Source: CAIYRG01 sp963747255
Lineage (GTDB): Bacteria; Pseudomonadota; Alphaproteobacteria; Micropepsales; Micropepsaceae
NCBI GenBank assembly: GCA_963747255.1
Contig: CAVVEG010000019.1
Span: forward strand, 1-64,000
DNA length: 64,000 nucleotides
Direction: 5' to 3'
In this document: positions 35,301 to 43,701 of the stretch, one piece after another
How the letters are laid out: each line of letters opens with the position of its first letter
How positions within the stretch are numbered: the stretch's first letter is position 1
Position numbers and translations under genes: made by a program
The notes under the pieces: generated by a model
Told to the model about the DNA's origin: nothing
Database searches by the model: none
What the model saw: only the letters and a program-made list of their open reading frames with translations

Positions 35301-37231
35301 AAACCTTCACCTGCATTGGCGTTGGCGACATGTCCGGGGACGTGTTCGGCAATGGGATGTTGTGCTCACCGCACACGAAGCTGATTGCGGCTTTCGATCA
35401 CCGGCATATTTTTTTCGACCCGTCGCCGGACCCAACCGCGTCCTGGGCGGAACGGAAGCGGCTTTTCGAGTTGCCGCGCTCCTCCTGGGCCGACTACGAC
35501 CCGAAGCTGATTTCATCCGGGGGCGGTGTTTTCCCGCGCTCTGCGAAGGAAGTTCTGGTTACAGAGCCGCTTCGCGCGCTGACCGGGATTGAAAAAGACC
35601 GCGCATCTCCCCAGGCGATCATTCGTGCGCTTCTGATCGCGCAGGTTGATCTGCTTTTTTTCGGGGGCATCGGCACTTTCATAAAATCGTCAAAGCAGAG
35701 CAACGCCGATGCGTCGGACAGGGAGAATGATGCCGTCCGGGTCAATGCGCGCGATGTGCTGGCGCGGGTTATCGGTGAGGGCGCGAATCTGGCGGTGACA
35801 CAGCTGGGGCGCGTTGAATTTGCCCGCGAAGGCGGTCCGCAGCATCATGGCGGGCGGATCAATACGGATGCGATCGATAATTCCGCAGGCGTGGACACCT
35901 CGGACCATGAAGTAAATATCAAAGTCCTGCTAAGCGGGCCGTTGCGGCGAGGCGAGATTTCCCGTCCGGAACGCCTCGGGATCCTGATGCGGATGACCGA
36001 GGATGTCTCGCGGCAGGTTCTCGCGGACAATTATGATCAGACGCTGGCCCTGTCAGTTGCGGAATTCCGCGCCGTACGCGATCTCGATGCAGCATGGCGG
36101 TTTATCCGGGAACTCGAGCGCAAGGGGGCGCTCGACCGCGCGGTCGAAAGCTTGCCCGGCGATGATGACCTGCGCCTTCTCGCCCGGGATGGCCACGGCC
36201 TTACGCGCCCCGAACTTGCCGTGCTGCTGGCTTACGCAAAGCTGGATCTGTTCCATTCGGTGTCGGAAAGCGAATTGCCTTCCGATCCATATTTCGACGC
36301 CTGGCTTGCCCGGTATTTTCCGCCTCTCGCGGCGGAAAAATTCGCAGGCGAAATGAAACGTCATCCTTTGGCGCATGCGATCATCGCCACCCAGATCGCC
36401 AACAGAACCGTCAATCTTGCCGGACCGCTGTTTGCGCAGCGGATGCATGAACTGTCGAACGCGCCACTTTGGAGTGGTGCGCGAGCTTTCGTCATGGCAG
36501 ACGGGGCATTTGGGCTTTCATCCCTGAAGTCGCGAATCTGCGGGCTGGACCTGAAAGTGCCGGCGCGGATCCAGAACGAAGTTATCGCGGAAATCTCAGA
36601 GCTTCTGCGACGACTTGGATTATGGTTCATGCTGCAATTGCCGAGTGCGCCCATTGCCGGAACAATAGAAACCTACAAATCCGGGTTTTCCGCTCTCAAA
36701 GGCCGTTTCTCCGGCCTGATTTCTCCTCTTGAAAAGCGCATCGTCGAACCTCGCATTGCAGAACTGCAGGCGTCAGGCATGCCCATGGATATTGCCGAGG
36801 ACTCCGCCATCCTGCCTCTTCTGAGTGCGGTACCCGAGATCATTATGCTTGCCGAAACCCGGCGTATGAGCGTGGAGACCGCGGCACAGATCTTTTATGC
36901 CGTGGGGGCAATAACCGGCCTGGACCGGCTGCGGGGGCTCGCAAGCCGGATCGCAACGTCCGATCACTGGGACAGGTTGGCTTTGCGCAGGATGGTTGAC
37001 GATCTCTACTCTGCGCAGCGCCTGATATCCTGTGAAGCCGTCACCAATGCAAACGTCACGGATGCCAGCGCTGTCGAGGACTGGCGCAATCTCCGGCGGG
37101 ACGATATCGAACGTACACAGAACTTCCTCTCGGAGCTGGAGCGGACGGGTGATGCGACAATTGCGAAATTGTCGCTTGCGAACAGCCAGATACAGAAGCT
37201 CGCGGCTCAGAGAGTTACAGCGAAACGCTGA
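32371..37231 (+). CDS. gdhB: NAD-specific glutamate dehydrogenase (about 180 kDa class), one frame change near the 5' end
   Basis: This giant enzyme oxidises glutamate to 2-oxoglutarate with NAD and allows growth on amino acids. The first 80 residues (FASFTRYASPEDLLHYSAAE) match the family N-terminus but are in a different frame from the rest. The change falls near 32615 in a GGGC repeat, after which LIDLIGAAAEAELKRGETVL continues. Catalytic sequence lies mid-protein: GGIRWSDRAEDFRSEVLGLG and VIVPVGAKGGFYPKR with the active Lys. C-terminal helical regions run to 37231. The complete product is about 1616 residues, the normal family size. The 3' end overlaps the convergent xth by 17 bases. Confidence 0.9.
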
Positions 37232-38033
37232 CCATCACGGGTACGTGGTCGGACGGGCGGGTCCAGCCGCGCGCTTCTTTCACTACACCGTGTCCCAATG
37301 CGCATCCGCGCAAACCCCGGCTGACCCAGACATGATCGAGCCTGCGTCCGCGATCCGAAACATCCCATTCGCGCGCGCGGTAACTCCACCAGGAATAGAT
37401 CTTTTCGTGATGCGGCACGAACGAGCGGGTGACATCGATCCATTCAAAGGATTCGCGGGCCGCCGAAAGAAGCTCCGTTTCAACCGGCGTGTGGCTGACC
37501 ACGTTGAGCATCTGCTTGTGACTCCAGACGTCGTTTTCGAGCGGTGCAACATTAAGATCGCCGACAAGAACCATTGGGTTGTCCCGCGATTTGCCCGATT
37601 TTCGAAAGCAGTCATCCATTTCCTGCAAAAAACCGAGCTTGTGGGCAAATTTCGGATTTTGCTCCGGATCCGGAATATCGCCACCGGCCGGAACGTAGAA
37701 ATTATGGATCTCCAGTCCATGCTCAAGACGCACGCTGATGTGCCGGCTGTCCACATTTCCGCAGAACTGCATGGACTCGGCGTTGCGAAATGGCAGGCGG
37801 GAGAGAATTGCGACGCCGTGATAGCCCTTTTGGCCATGGATTGCCTGATGGACATAGCCGAGCGCGCGAAATTCTTCGCGCGGAAACAGTTCGTCAATGA
37901 CTTTGGTTTCCTGCAGGCACAACAGATCCGGTGCAGATGCGGCCAGAAACTTCGTCACCAGATCAATGCGCAGGCGCACGGAGTTTATATTCCAGGTAGC
38001 GATCTTGATGCTCTTCACTTTCGCGTCGGTCAT
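37215..38033 (-). CDS. xthA: Exodeoxyribonuclease III
   Basis: ExoIII is an AP endonuclease and 3'-5' exonuclease of base excision repair. The 272 residues show the endonuclease/exonuclease/phosphatase motifs: IKIATWNINSVRLRI, LLCLQETKVIDE with the metal Glu, VLVGDLNVAP with the catalytic Asp/Asn, RRLDHVWVS and SDHVPVMVSV with the terminal His. Its ATG overlaps the tsaD stop by one base (TAATG), so the two are cotranslated. Confidence 0.93.
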   Translation of the reverse strand: MTDAKVKSIKIATWNINSVRLRIDLVTKFLAASAPDLLCLQETKVIDELFPREEFRALGYVHQAIHGQKGYHGVAILSRLPFRNAESMQFCGNVDSRHISVRLEHGLEIHNFYVPAGGDIPDPEQNPKFAHKLGFLQEMDDCFRKSGKSRDNPMVLVGDLNVAPLENDVWSHKQMLNVVSHTPVETELLSAARESFEWIDVTRSFVPHHEKIYSWWSYRAREWDVSDRGRRLDHVWVSRGLRGCALGHGVVKEARGWTRPSDHVPVMVSVSL

Positions 38034-39094
38034 TATTTACCCAGAGCCTCCAACGGCCACCGGTCTCGCGGCGGCGCATCCAGCCCGTCGGTCAGCCCCG
38101 CTGCAAGCCGCTCCAGCCCGGCCCAGGCAACCATGGCTGCGTTATCAGTACAGAGTTGCAGGGGAGGAAGCGAAAGGGAGAAATTCTGCCCGGCAGCCAC
38201 CGCGGCCAACTTCTCACGGATCGCGCGATTGGCAGCAACTCCGCCAGCTGCAACGAAGCCGAACGGTCCGCTCTGAGGTTCAAACGTGGTGCGAAACCGT
38301 CGCATCGCATTGCGCACGCGATCCGCGAGCACGTCTGCGATCGACGCCTGCAGTGATGCCGCGATGTCGGCCCGCAGCACGTCGTTCAAAGGTTGGTGGT
38401 TCGCGACAATCTGACGAACTGCGGTCTTCAATCCGGAAAAGGAGAAATCAGCCCCGTCCCGGCCAAGCATTGGACGCGGCAAGGAAAATCGCCCGGGATT
38501 GCCTGCCGCTGCAATCCGCTCGATGTGAGGTCCGCCGGGATAGGGCAGTCCCAGCAGTTTCGCCGTCTTGTCGAAACATTCACCCACCGCATCGTCGATG
38601 GTCGTCCCATAGCGCTCATAGCGGGCCAGATCTTTCGCTGCGATCAGCTGACAGTGGCCGCCTGAGATCAGCAGAAGCAGGAACGGGAACGCGACCGTGT
38701 TGCAGAGCCGTACCGATAATGCATGCGCTTCGAGATGATTGACGGCGATCAGCGGTTTGCGAGCAGCGAGCGAGAGCGCCTTCGCCGCGGTCAAGCCAAC
38801 CATTACACCGCCGATGAGACCTGGTCCGGCCGTGGCTGCAATGGCGTCCATATCGGCAAGTTGCAGGCCGGCTTCGGCAAGCGCCCGCCCGATCAGCCCA
38901 TCCAGTAATTCGACGTGGGCCCGGGCGGCGATTTCCGGCACGACGCCGCCATAGGCCTCGTGTTCGGCGATCTGCGAATAGGTGATGTTTGAAACGATTT
39001 CACCGGGCCCGGGAGGGAAGCCGCGCACCACCGCCGCGGCGGTTTCGTCACAACTCGTTTCGAGGGCCAATACCGTCAATGCTTTTCGCAACAT
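38033..39094 (-). CDS. tsaD: tRNA N6-adenosine threonylcarbamoyltransferase TsaD
   Basis: TsaD transfers the threonylcarbamoyl group to A37 of ANN-decoding tRNAs, together with TsaB and TsaE. The 353 residues show VLALETSCDETAAAVV, the metal-binding AVNHLEAHALSVRL, LLISGGHCQLIAAKD, IDDAVGECFDKTAKLLGLPY and FVAAGGVAANRAIRE. The ATG at 39094 is preferred to an in-frame TTG one codon earlier. It is divergent from hemC with a 54-base gap, an arrangement common in alphaproteobacteria. Confidence 0.95.
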   Translation of the reverse strand: MLRKALTVLALETSCDETAAAVVRGFPPGPGEIVSNITYSQIAEHEAYGGVVPEIAARAHVELLDGLIGRALAEAGLQLADMDAIAATAGPGLIGGVMVGLTAAKALSLAARKPLIAVNHLEAHALSVRLCNTVAFPFLLLLISGGHCQLIAAKDLARYERYGTTIDDAVGECFDKTAKLLGLPYPGGPHIERIAAAGNPGRFSLPRPMLGRDGADFSFSGLKTAVRQIVANHQPLNDVLRADIAASLQASIADVLADRVRNAMRRFRTTFEPQSGPFGFVAAGGVAANRAIREKLAAVAAGQNFSLSLPPLQLCTDNAAMVAWAGLERLAAGLTDGLDAPPRDRWPLEALGK

Positions 39095-39148
39095 CAAAAC
39101 GATCTATGCTATGGGCATGGACATGTCCATTTCACCTTTTCCGGTCCC

Positions 39149-40109
39149 ATGACTGCCATCATTCGACTGGCGACCCGGGGTTCGCCGCTGGCGCTTGCGC
39201 AGGCCGCTCTCGTCCGTGAGGCGTTGGCGGAGACGCATGGCTGGGATCCGGACGAAATTGATGAAATCTGTCCAATTCGGATTTTCCGCACGAGTGGTGA
39301 TCGCATCCAGGACAGGTCACTCGTCGAGTTGGGCGGCAAGGGTCTTTTTGTCAAAGAAATCGAAGACGCGCTGCTTGCCGGCGAAGCCGACATCGCCGTG
39401 CATTCGATGAAGGACCTGCCAGCGGAGCAGCCCGACGGGCTGACCATTGCAGCCGTGCTTCTGCGCGAGGAGCCGTGGGATATCTTTCTCGCCCGAGACG
39501 GCGCTCCATTCGACAAGCTCCCGGAAAATGCCCGAACTCGGCACCAGCTCGGTTCGCAGGCAAGCTCAGGCTCTGAGCCTGCGCCCTGATCTGAAGATTG
39601 TTCCGCTCAGGGGAAATGTAGAGACCCGCTTGCTGAAACTTGGCCGGGGTGCGGCAGACGCCATTATCCTCGCACAAGCTGGTCTGATCCGACTGAATCT
39701 TTCATTGCCGGACAGTGAGGTGCTTTCCGGCGAGGAATGGCTGCCCGCGCTGTGTCAGGGAATTGTGGGAATCGAGACCAGAGAGAGTGACACAACAATC
39801 CGGGAGCTCGTGGCAGAGATCGACGACCCGCAGACCCATCTGGCTTCTGCCTGCGAGCGTGGATTTTTGACAGCCCTCGATGGGTCCTGCCGCACTCCAC
39901 TCGCGGGGCTGGCCTCTGTGGAGGAAGGGATGGTGCGGTTTCGGGGACAGGTCCTGACGCCGGACGGCGGGAACTCCTGGAATGTCACGCGCGCTTTTCC
40001 CTATGCGGAGCTGTCGCAGGAAACGGCCCGCGCCCAGAGCTATGCTGCAGGTGAAGGCGCTGCTCATGAGATTCGCCGGCTTGCAGGACGAAAATTTCCC
40101 CAATTCTGA
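39149..40109 (+). CDS. hemC: Hydroxymethylbilane synthase HemC, one frame change
   Basis: HemC joins four porphobilinogens into hydroxymethylbilane for heme. The first part shows LATRGSPLALAQAALV, DRSLVELGGKGLFVKEIEDA and DIAVHSMKDLPAEQPDG. Near 39533 the frame changes after LPENAR and resumes as LGTSSVRRQAQALSLRPDLK. The rest is intact: ASACERGFLTALDGSCRTPL contains the Cys that carries the dipyrromethane cofactor. The total is about 319 residues, as expected. The gene is essential for heme, so a base error is the likely cause. hemD follows 13 bases later. Confidence 0.88.
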
Positions 40110-40122
40110 CGCGGCGAGGGCG

Positions 40123-40842
40123 GTGCGACTGCTTGTCACCCGGCCCCGCGATGACGCCGAAATATTCTCGGCAGCGCTGAAGCTGCGGGGTCACGACCCG
40201 GTGATTGCGCCTTTACTGGAAGTGCGCTTCGCTCAAGCTGCTCCAATTGCTCTTGACGGCGTGCAGGGGATTGTTGCGACCAGTGCAAACGGTATCAGAG
40301 GTTTCGCCGCGAGATCGCCGGAGCGGCAATTGACTGTCTTTGCCGTGGGTCCGCAGACGGCAGATGCCGCACGAGCCGCGGGGTTTGCCAACATCGTAAG
40401 CGCCAGCGGCGATTCCGCAGCACTGACGGCCAAAATTGCGGAGCGAGCCGATCCTGCGCGCGGAAAATTGCTGCATATCGCTGGCGCTGATACGGCGGGT
40501 CGATTGAGGGAAGCGCTCGATGCGCGTGGCTTTCGCGCCGATACCGTTGTTCTCTACAAGGCCCTTGCCGTCGAAACACTGCCCGAGGAAGCAGACGCCT
40601 GTCTCCGCAAGGATACGGTGCACGGTGTTTTGCTGTTTTCTCCAAGGTCGGCCAGCATCTTTGCCGACCTGGTCGCGCGCGCAGGTTTGCAATCTCATTG
40701 CGAAAAAGTCGCGGCATTCTGTATCAGCGCGGCAACCGCGGCGGCGCTTTCGCCGTTGCGATTTGCAAGGATCTGCGTTGCAGCCAACCCGAATCAGAGC
40801 GCCATGCTGGACCTGATTTCAGACCCGGGAACACAGAAATGA
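40123..40842 (+). CDS. hemD: Uroporphyrinogen-III synthase HemD
   Basis: HemD closes and inverts hydroxymethylbilane into uroporphyrinogen III. The family is weakly conserved, but the 239 residues fit: VRLLVTRPRDDAEIFSAAL at the start, GIVATSANGIRGFAARSP, a central GDSAALTAKIAERADPARGK, the AADTAGRLREALDARGFRAD type linker (GADTAGRL here) and HGVLLFSPRSASIFADLVAR. A GTG at 40123, just after hemC, gives a standard N-terminus; in-frame ATG codons upstream would overlap hemC. The stop overlaps the next start as ATGA. Confidence 0.8.
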   Translation: MRLLVTRPRDDAEIFSAALKLRGHDPVIAPLLEVRFAQAAPIALDGVQGIVATSANGIRGFAARSPERQLTVFAVGPQTADAARAAGFANIVSASGDSAALTAKIAERADPARGKLLHIAGADTAGRLREALDARGFRADTVVLYKALAVETLPEEADACLRKDTVHGVLLFSPRSASIFADLVARAGLQSHCEKVAAFCISAATAAALSPLRFARICVAANPNQSAMLDLISDPGTQK

Positions 40843-41555
40843 GACCGCGTTGGCGCCGCGCAGTTTCCGCAGGTGGGGTTACCGTAATAGTCGCTATGGT
40901 GGCATTGCCTGGACTTTTCCGTCATGCGCTGCCTATGCCACAGACGGTTTCCGGTCCGCCTCATCATTTTACCTCCACATCGCGCCCGAATGGTCCGGTC
41001 CGGTCCGGCGCGCCCCAGTTCAATAACACGAATGTTTTCAACTGGAACCCTCAGGTGGCAGTAACGCGTTCGTCTCCACAGCCGCGATCCGCAACGCAGG
41101 CATCGCGCGTACGGCAAGAACATTCGAACGGTGCTGCGGATTTGGCCGCACGTTTCCCGTCGCTTGCTCATCAGGTGTTTATCTCCGCGCCCCAAAACGG
41201 GTCGGAGCCGGACTATTTTGCCTGGCTGGGCAATCTCCTGAACGGCACGCCGATGCCAGCTGGAAAGTCGCAGATCCCGGCGGCTGCGGACCATCTGGCG
41301 CATGCACAAGCCGATCTTGACCGCAACGACCTCGCGGGCGCCGTCGCGGAAGTCAGGAGGATTTCCGGTCCGGCCGCGACCATCATGTATCCCTGGCTGG
41401 CGGAAGCCGAATCCCACCTCGCGCAGAACCATCCGCAGGAACGCATGAACACCCGCGTTGCGCAGAATGCGCAGCCACGTCGCACCTGGCCGAATGTCAT
41501 GCCCAGCGAAATTCCGCCTTACGCGCGTGAATCCACCGGCCCCTCGTCCCGGTGA
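40839..41555 (+). CDS. Short membrane-anchored protein in the mitofilin/HemX-like position
   Basis: The 238-residue product has one membrane segment near the start (AGGVTVIVAMVALPGLF), a long low-complexity Pro/Ser/Asn/Gln region, and a helical part LAHAQADLDRNDLAGAVAEV followed by YPWLAEAESHLAQN. In alphaproteobacteria a mitofilin-like inner-membrane protein usually follows hemD, ending in similar helices. This copy is shorter and its middle is disordered rather than coiled coil. Homology is therefore tentative; coupling to hemD by an ATGA overlap is clear. Confidence 0.5.
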   Translation: MRPRWRRAVSAGGVTVIVAMVALPGLFRHALPMPQTVSGPPHHFTSTSRPNGPVRSGAPQFNNTNVFNWNPQVAVTRSSPQPRSATQASRVRQEHSNGAADLAARFPSLAHQVFISAPQNGSEPDYFAWLGNLLNGTPMPAGKSQIPAAADHLAHAQADLDRNDLAGAVAEVRRISGPAATIMYPWLAEAESHLAQNHPQERMNTRVAQNAQPRRTWPNVMPSEIPPYARESTGPSSR

Positions 41556-41664
41556 CGTTCCGGGCTCATGAACAGCTGGTTCAGCGAAGGCAGCATTGAT
41601 CTGGGTCACTGACATCCCGATCGCGATCGGCGAGCGTTAAATGCGTTGCGCGAGCCGAATAGAA

Positions 41665-42457
41665 ATGCGTGTTGGTGTAAAATGGATGTTGTTGACACTT
41701 ATGTTTGCAACCGGCGCTGCCATGCAAACGGCCACTGCGCGCGCGGAAGACACAATTCCGGTCCTCGTTTATCATCGCTTTGGCCCTGTCGCGACCGAAC
41801 TCACGACCGTCAGAACCGAAACCTTGGCGACCGAACTTGCCTGGCTGCATGCAAATTCCATCGCAGTGCTGCCGTTGCACGAAGTCGTTGAACGGCTGAA
41901 GGCCTCAACAGCTCCAGCCCCTGCGGCGGTCGTACTAACAGCCGATGATGGCAACGAGTTCGATCTACACGGACATGTTTCCGCTCATCCGGCATTATCA
42001 CATGCAGGTTACGCTGTTTGTTTATCCGTCCGCGATTTCGAATTCCAAATCAGCTTTAAGTTGGGAGCAGCTCACGGACATGCAAAAAAGCGGCCTGATT
42101 GACGTTCAGTCGCACACTTACTGGCATCCCGATTTCCGGGTTGAGAAAAACCGGCTGGATGCGCGGGAATACGAGAAATTCGTTCGCACTCAGTTGCAAC
42201 TCTCGAAGTCCCGCCTCCAGGACCATTTGAGAACAACGGTCGATCTGCTCGCCTGGCCGTTTGGTCTCTTCGATCGGCAATTGGAAGGCTGGGCCGCGGA
42301 AGAAGGCTATGTAGCGGCGTTTGGCATCGAGCGGCGTCGCCTGCGCCGCGGCGACGACTTGTATGCGCTGCCGAGATTCGAAGTGACTGATGCGGACCGC
42401 GGGGCGCGTTTTGCAGCTCTTGTGCTGGGGCATTCGGGGAGTGGGGCACGCCAGTGA
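41665..42457 (+). CDS. Exported polysaccharide deacetylase (CE4 type), one frame change
   Basis: CE4 enzymes remove N-acetyl groups from peptidoglycan or other aminosugar polymers with a divalent metal. A signal peptide (MRVGVKWMLLTLMFATGAAM, cleavage near ARA-EDT) precedes IPVLVYHRFG and the metal motif VVLTADDG. The frame then changes near 41955 and continues SIYTDMFPLIRHYHMQVTLF, with the second metal motif SHTYWHPDF (His-x3-His). LLAWPFGLFDRQLEGWAAEE follows. An upstream in-frame ATG at 41641 is possible. The 3' end overlaps the next gene by four bases. Confidence 0.75.
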
Positions 42458-43695
42458 GCTTTTGGCCGATACTTCGGTTGCCCTTAATTGCACTTGCACT
42501 CCTTGCGGCATTCGAGCAGGCGCCGACACAAAAGGGCCGCGTCGTGGACCCGGGCGGCCGCGGTATTGCCGCTGCCATTGTTACGTCAGGAGACCGGAGC
42601 GTTGTCGCAGACGCAGAGGGAAACTTCACAATGGAAGCCGATGGTGGCGGAATCGGCGCGCGCGCGCCGGGTTATCGCGCCGTCCGCGTGAAGGCGGTGC
42701 AACAGGATATGGCGCTGATCCGATTGGCGCCGTTCACGCCGCGGGCACTTTATCTTTCGTATTATGGAATCGGCAGCAAAACCTTACGCGAAGCGGCTCT
42801 CGACCTGATCCATAAAAGCGACCGGCTGAATGCACTTGTCATCGACGTCAAGGGCGACCGTGGGCTTATCGCCTTCAAAACGGGGATTGCGCTGGCACAT
42901 GAAATTGGGGCTGACAGGACTGCAACAATTCCGGAGGTATCGGCCCTGCTCAAAGAACTGCACGACTCCGGGATCTACGCGATTGCCCGGATCGTCGTAT
43001 TCAAGGACGAGCCATTGGGATCCGCGCGGCCGGACCTCGCCGTCAAGACCACCACAGGATCGCTGTTTCACGATAGCGAGAATCTTGCCTGGACCGATCC
43101 GTTTCGCTCCGATGTCCGGGATTACAATATCGGTATTGCCGTCGAAGCGGCGCGGGCCGGATTTGACGAGATTCAGTTCGATTATCTGCGATTTCCGGAT
43201 GCTCCGAACCTTCGCTTTTCAGAACCGAATACGATGCAGTCCCGCACAAAGGCGATCGACGGATTTCTCGCCGAAGCGCGGCGGAGATTGACGCCCTACA
43301 ATGTATTTTTGGCTGCTGATGTTTTTGGCTATGTCTGCTGGAACACGGACGATACGGGCATCGGTCAGAAGCTGGAGGACATTCTTCCGTTGGTCGATTA
43401 TGTTTCGCCCATGCTTTATCCGTCGGGTTTTACCTTTGGCATACCCGGTTACCGGGATCCGGTGCAGCACCCTTACGAAATCGTGCGCAATTCGCTGGAA
43501 CGGGCGCGGATGCGGACGGGCGTTTCGCCAGCGCGGTTCCGTCCATGGCTGCAGGCATTCAGGGACTATGCGTTCGACCGGCGCGTTTTCGATGCCAATG
43601 AAATGGAGCCCCAACTCATTGCCGCCGAGGATTTCGGTGCGGCAGGCTGGATGATCTGGAATCCGCGAAATGTGTACAGCGATATGGGGCTCTGA
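42454..43695 (+). CDS. DUF4015 putative glycoside hydrolase
   Basis: The 413-residue protein has a short hydrophobic N-terminus (LIALALLAAFEQ), a small beta-rich domain (carboxypeptidase-regulatory type, GRVVDPGGRGIAAAIVTSGD), then a TIM-barrel domain. Barrel landmarks of DUF4015 are ALYLSYYGIGSK, NALVIDVKGDRGLIAFKT, IARIVVFKDEPLG, FDEIQFDYLRFPDA, VSPMLYPSGFTFGIPGY and WMIWNPRNVYSDMGL. The family is placed among glycosidases by fold and no substrate is fixed. The GTG start overlaps the deacetylase stop, so the pair probably acts on the same surface polysaccharide. Confidence 0.82.
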   Translation: MSFWPILRLPLIALALLAAFEQAPTQKGRVVDPGGRGIAAAIVTSGDRSVVADAEGNFTMEADGGGIGARAPGYRAVRVKAVQQDMALIRLAPFTPRALYLSYYGIGSKTLREAALDLIHKSDRLNALVIDVKGDRGLIAFKTGIALAHEIGADRTATIPEVSALLKELHDSGIYAIARIVVFKDEPLGSARPDLAVKTTTGSLFHDSENLAWTDPFRSDVRDYNIGIAVEAARAGFDEIQFDYLRFPDAPNLRFSEPNTMQSRTKAIDGFLAEARRRLTPYNVFLAADVFGYVCWNTDDTGIGQKLEDILPLVDYVSPMLYPSGFTFGIPGYRDPVQHPYEIVRNSLERARMRTGVSPARFRPWLQAFRDYAFDRRVFDANEMEPQLIAAEDFGAAGWMIWNPRNVYSDMGL

Positions 43696-43701
43696 AGGAG
43701 C

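Noticed and set aside
37032..38276. 414-residue plus-strand open frame
   Set aside because: It runs antisense across xth and tsaD, both of which have clear catalytic motifs; the frame itself shows no family pattern.
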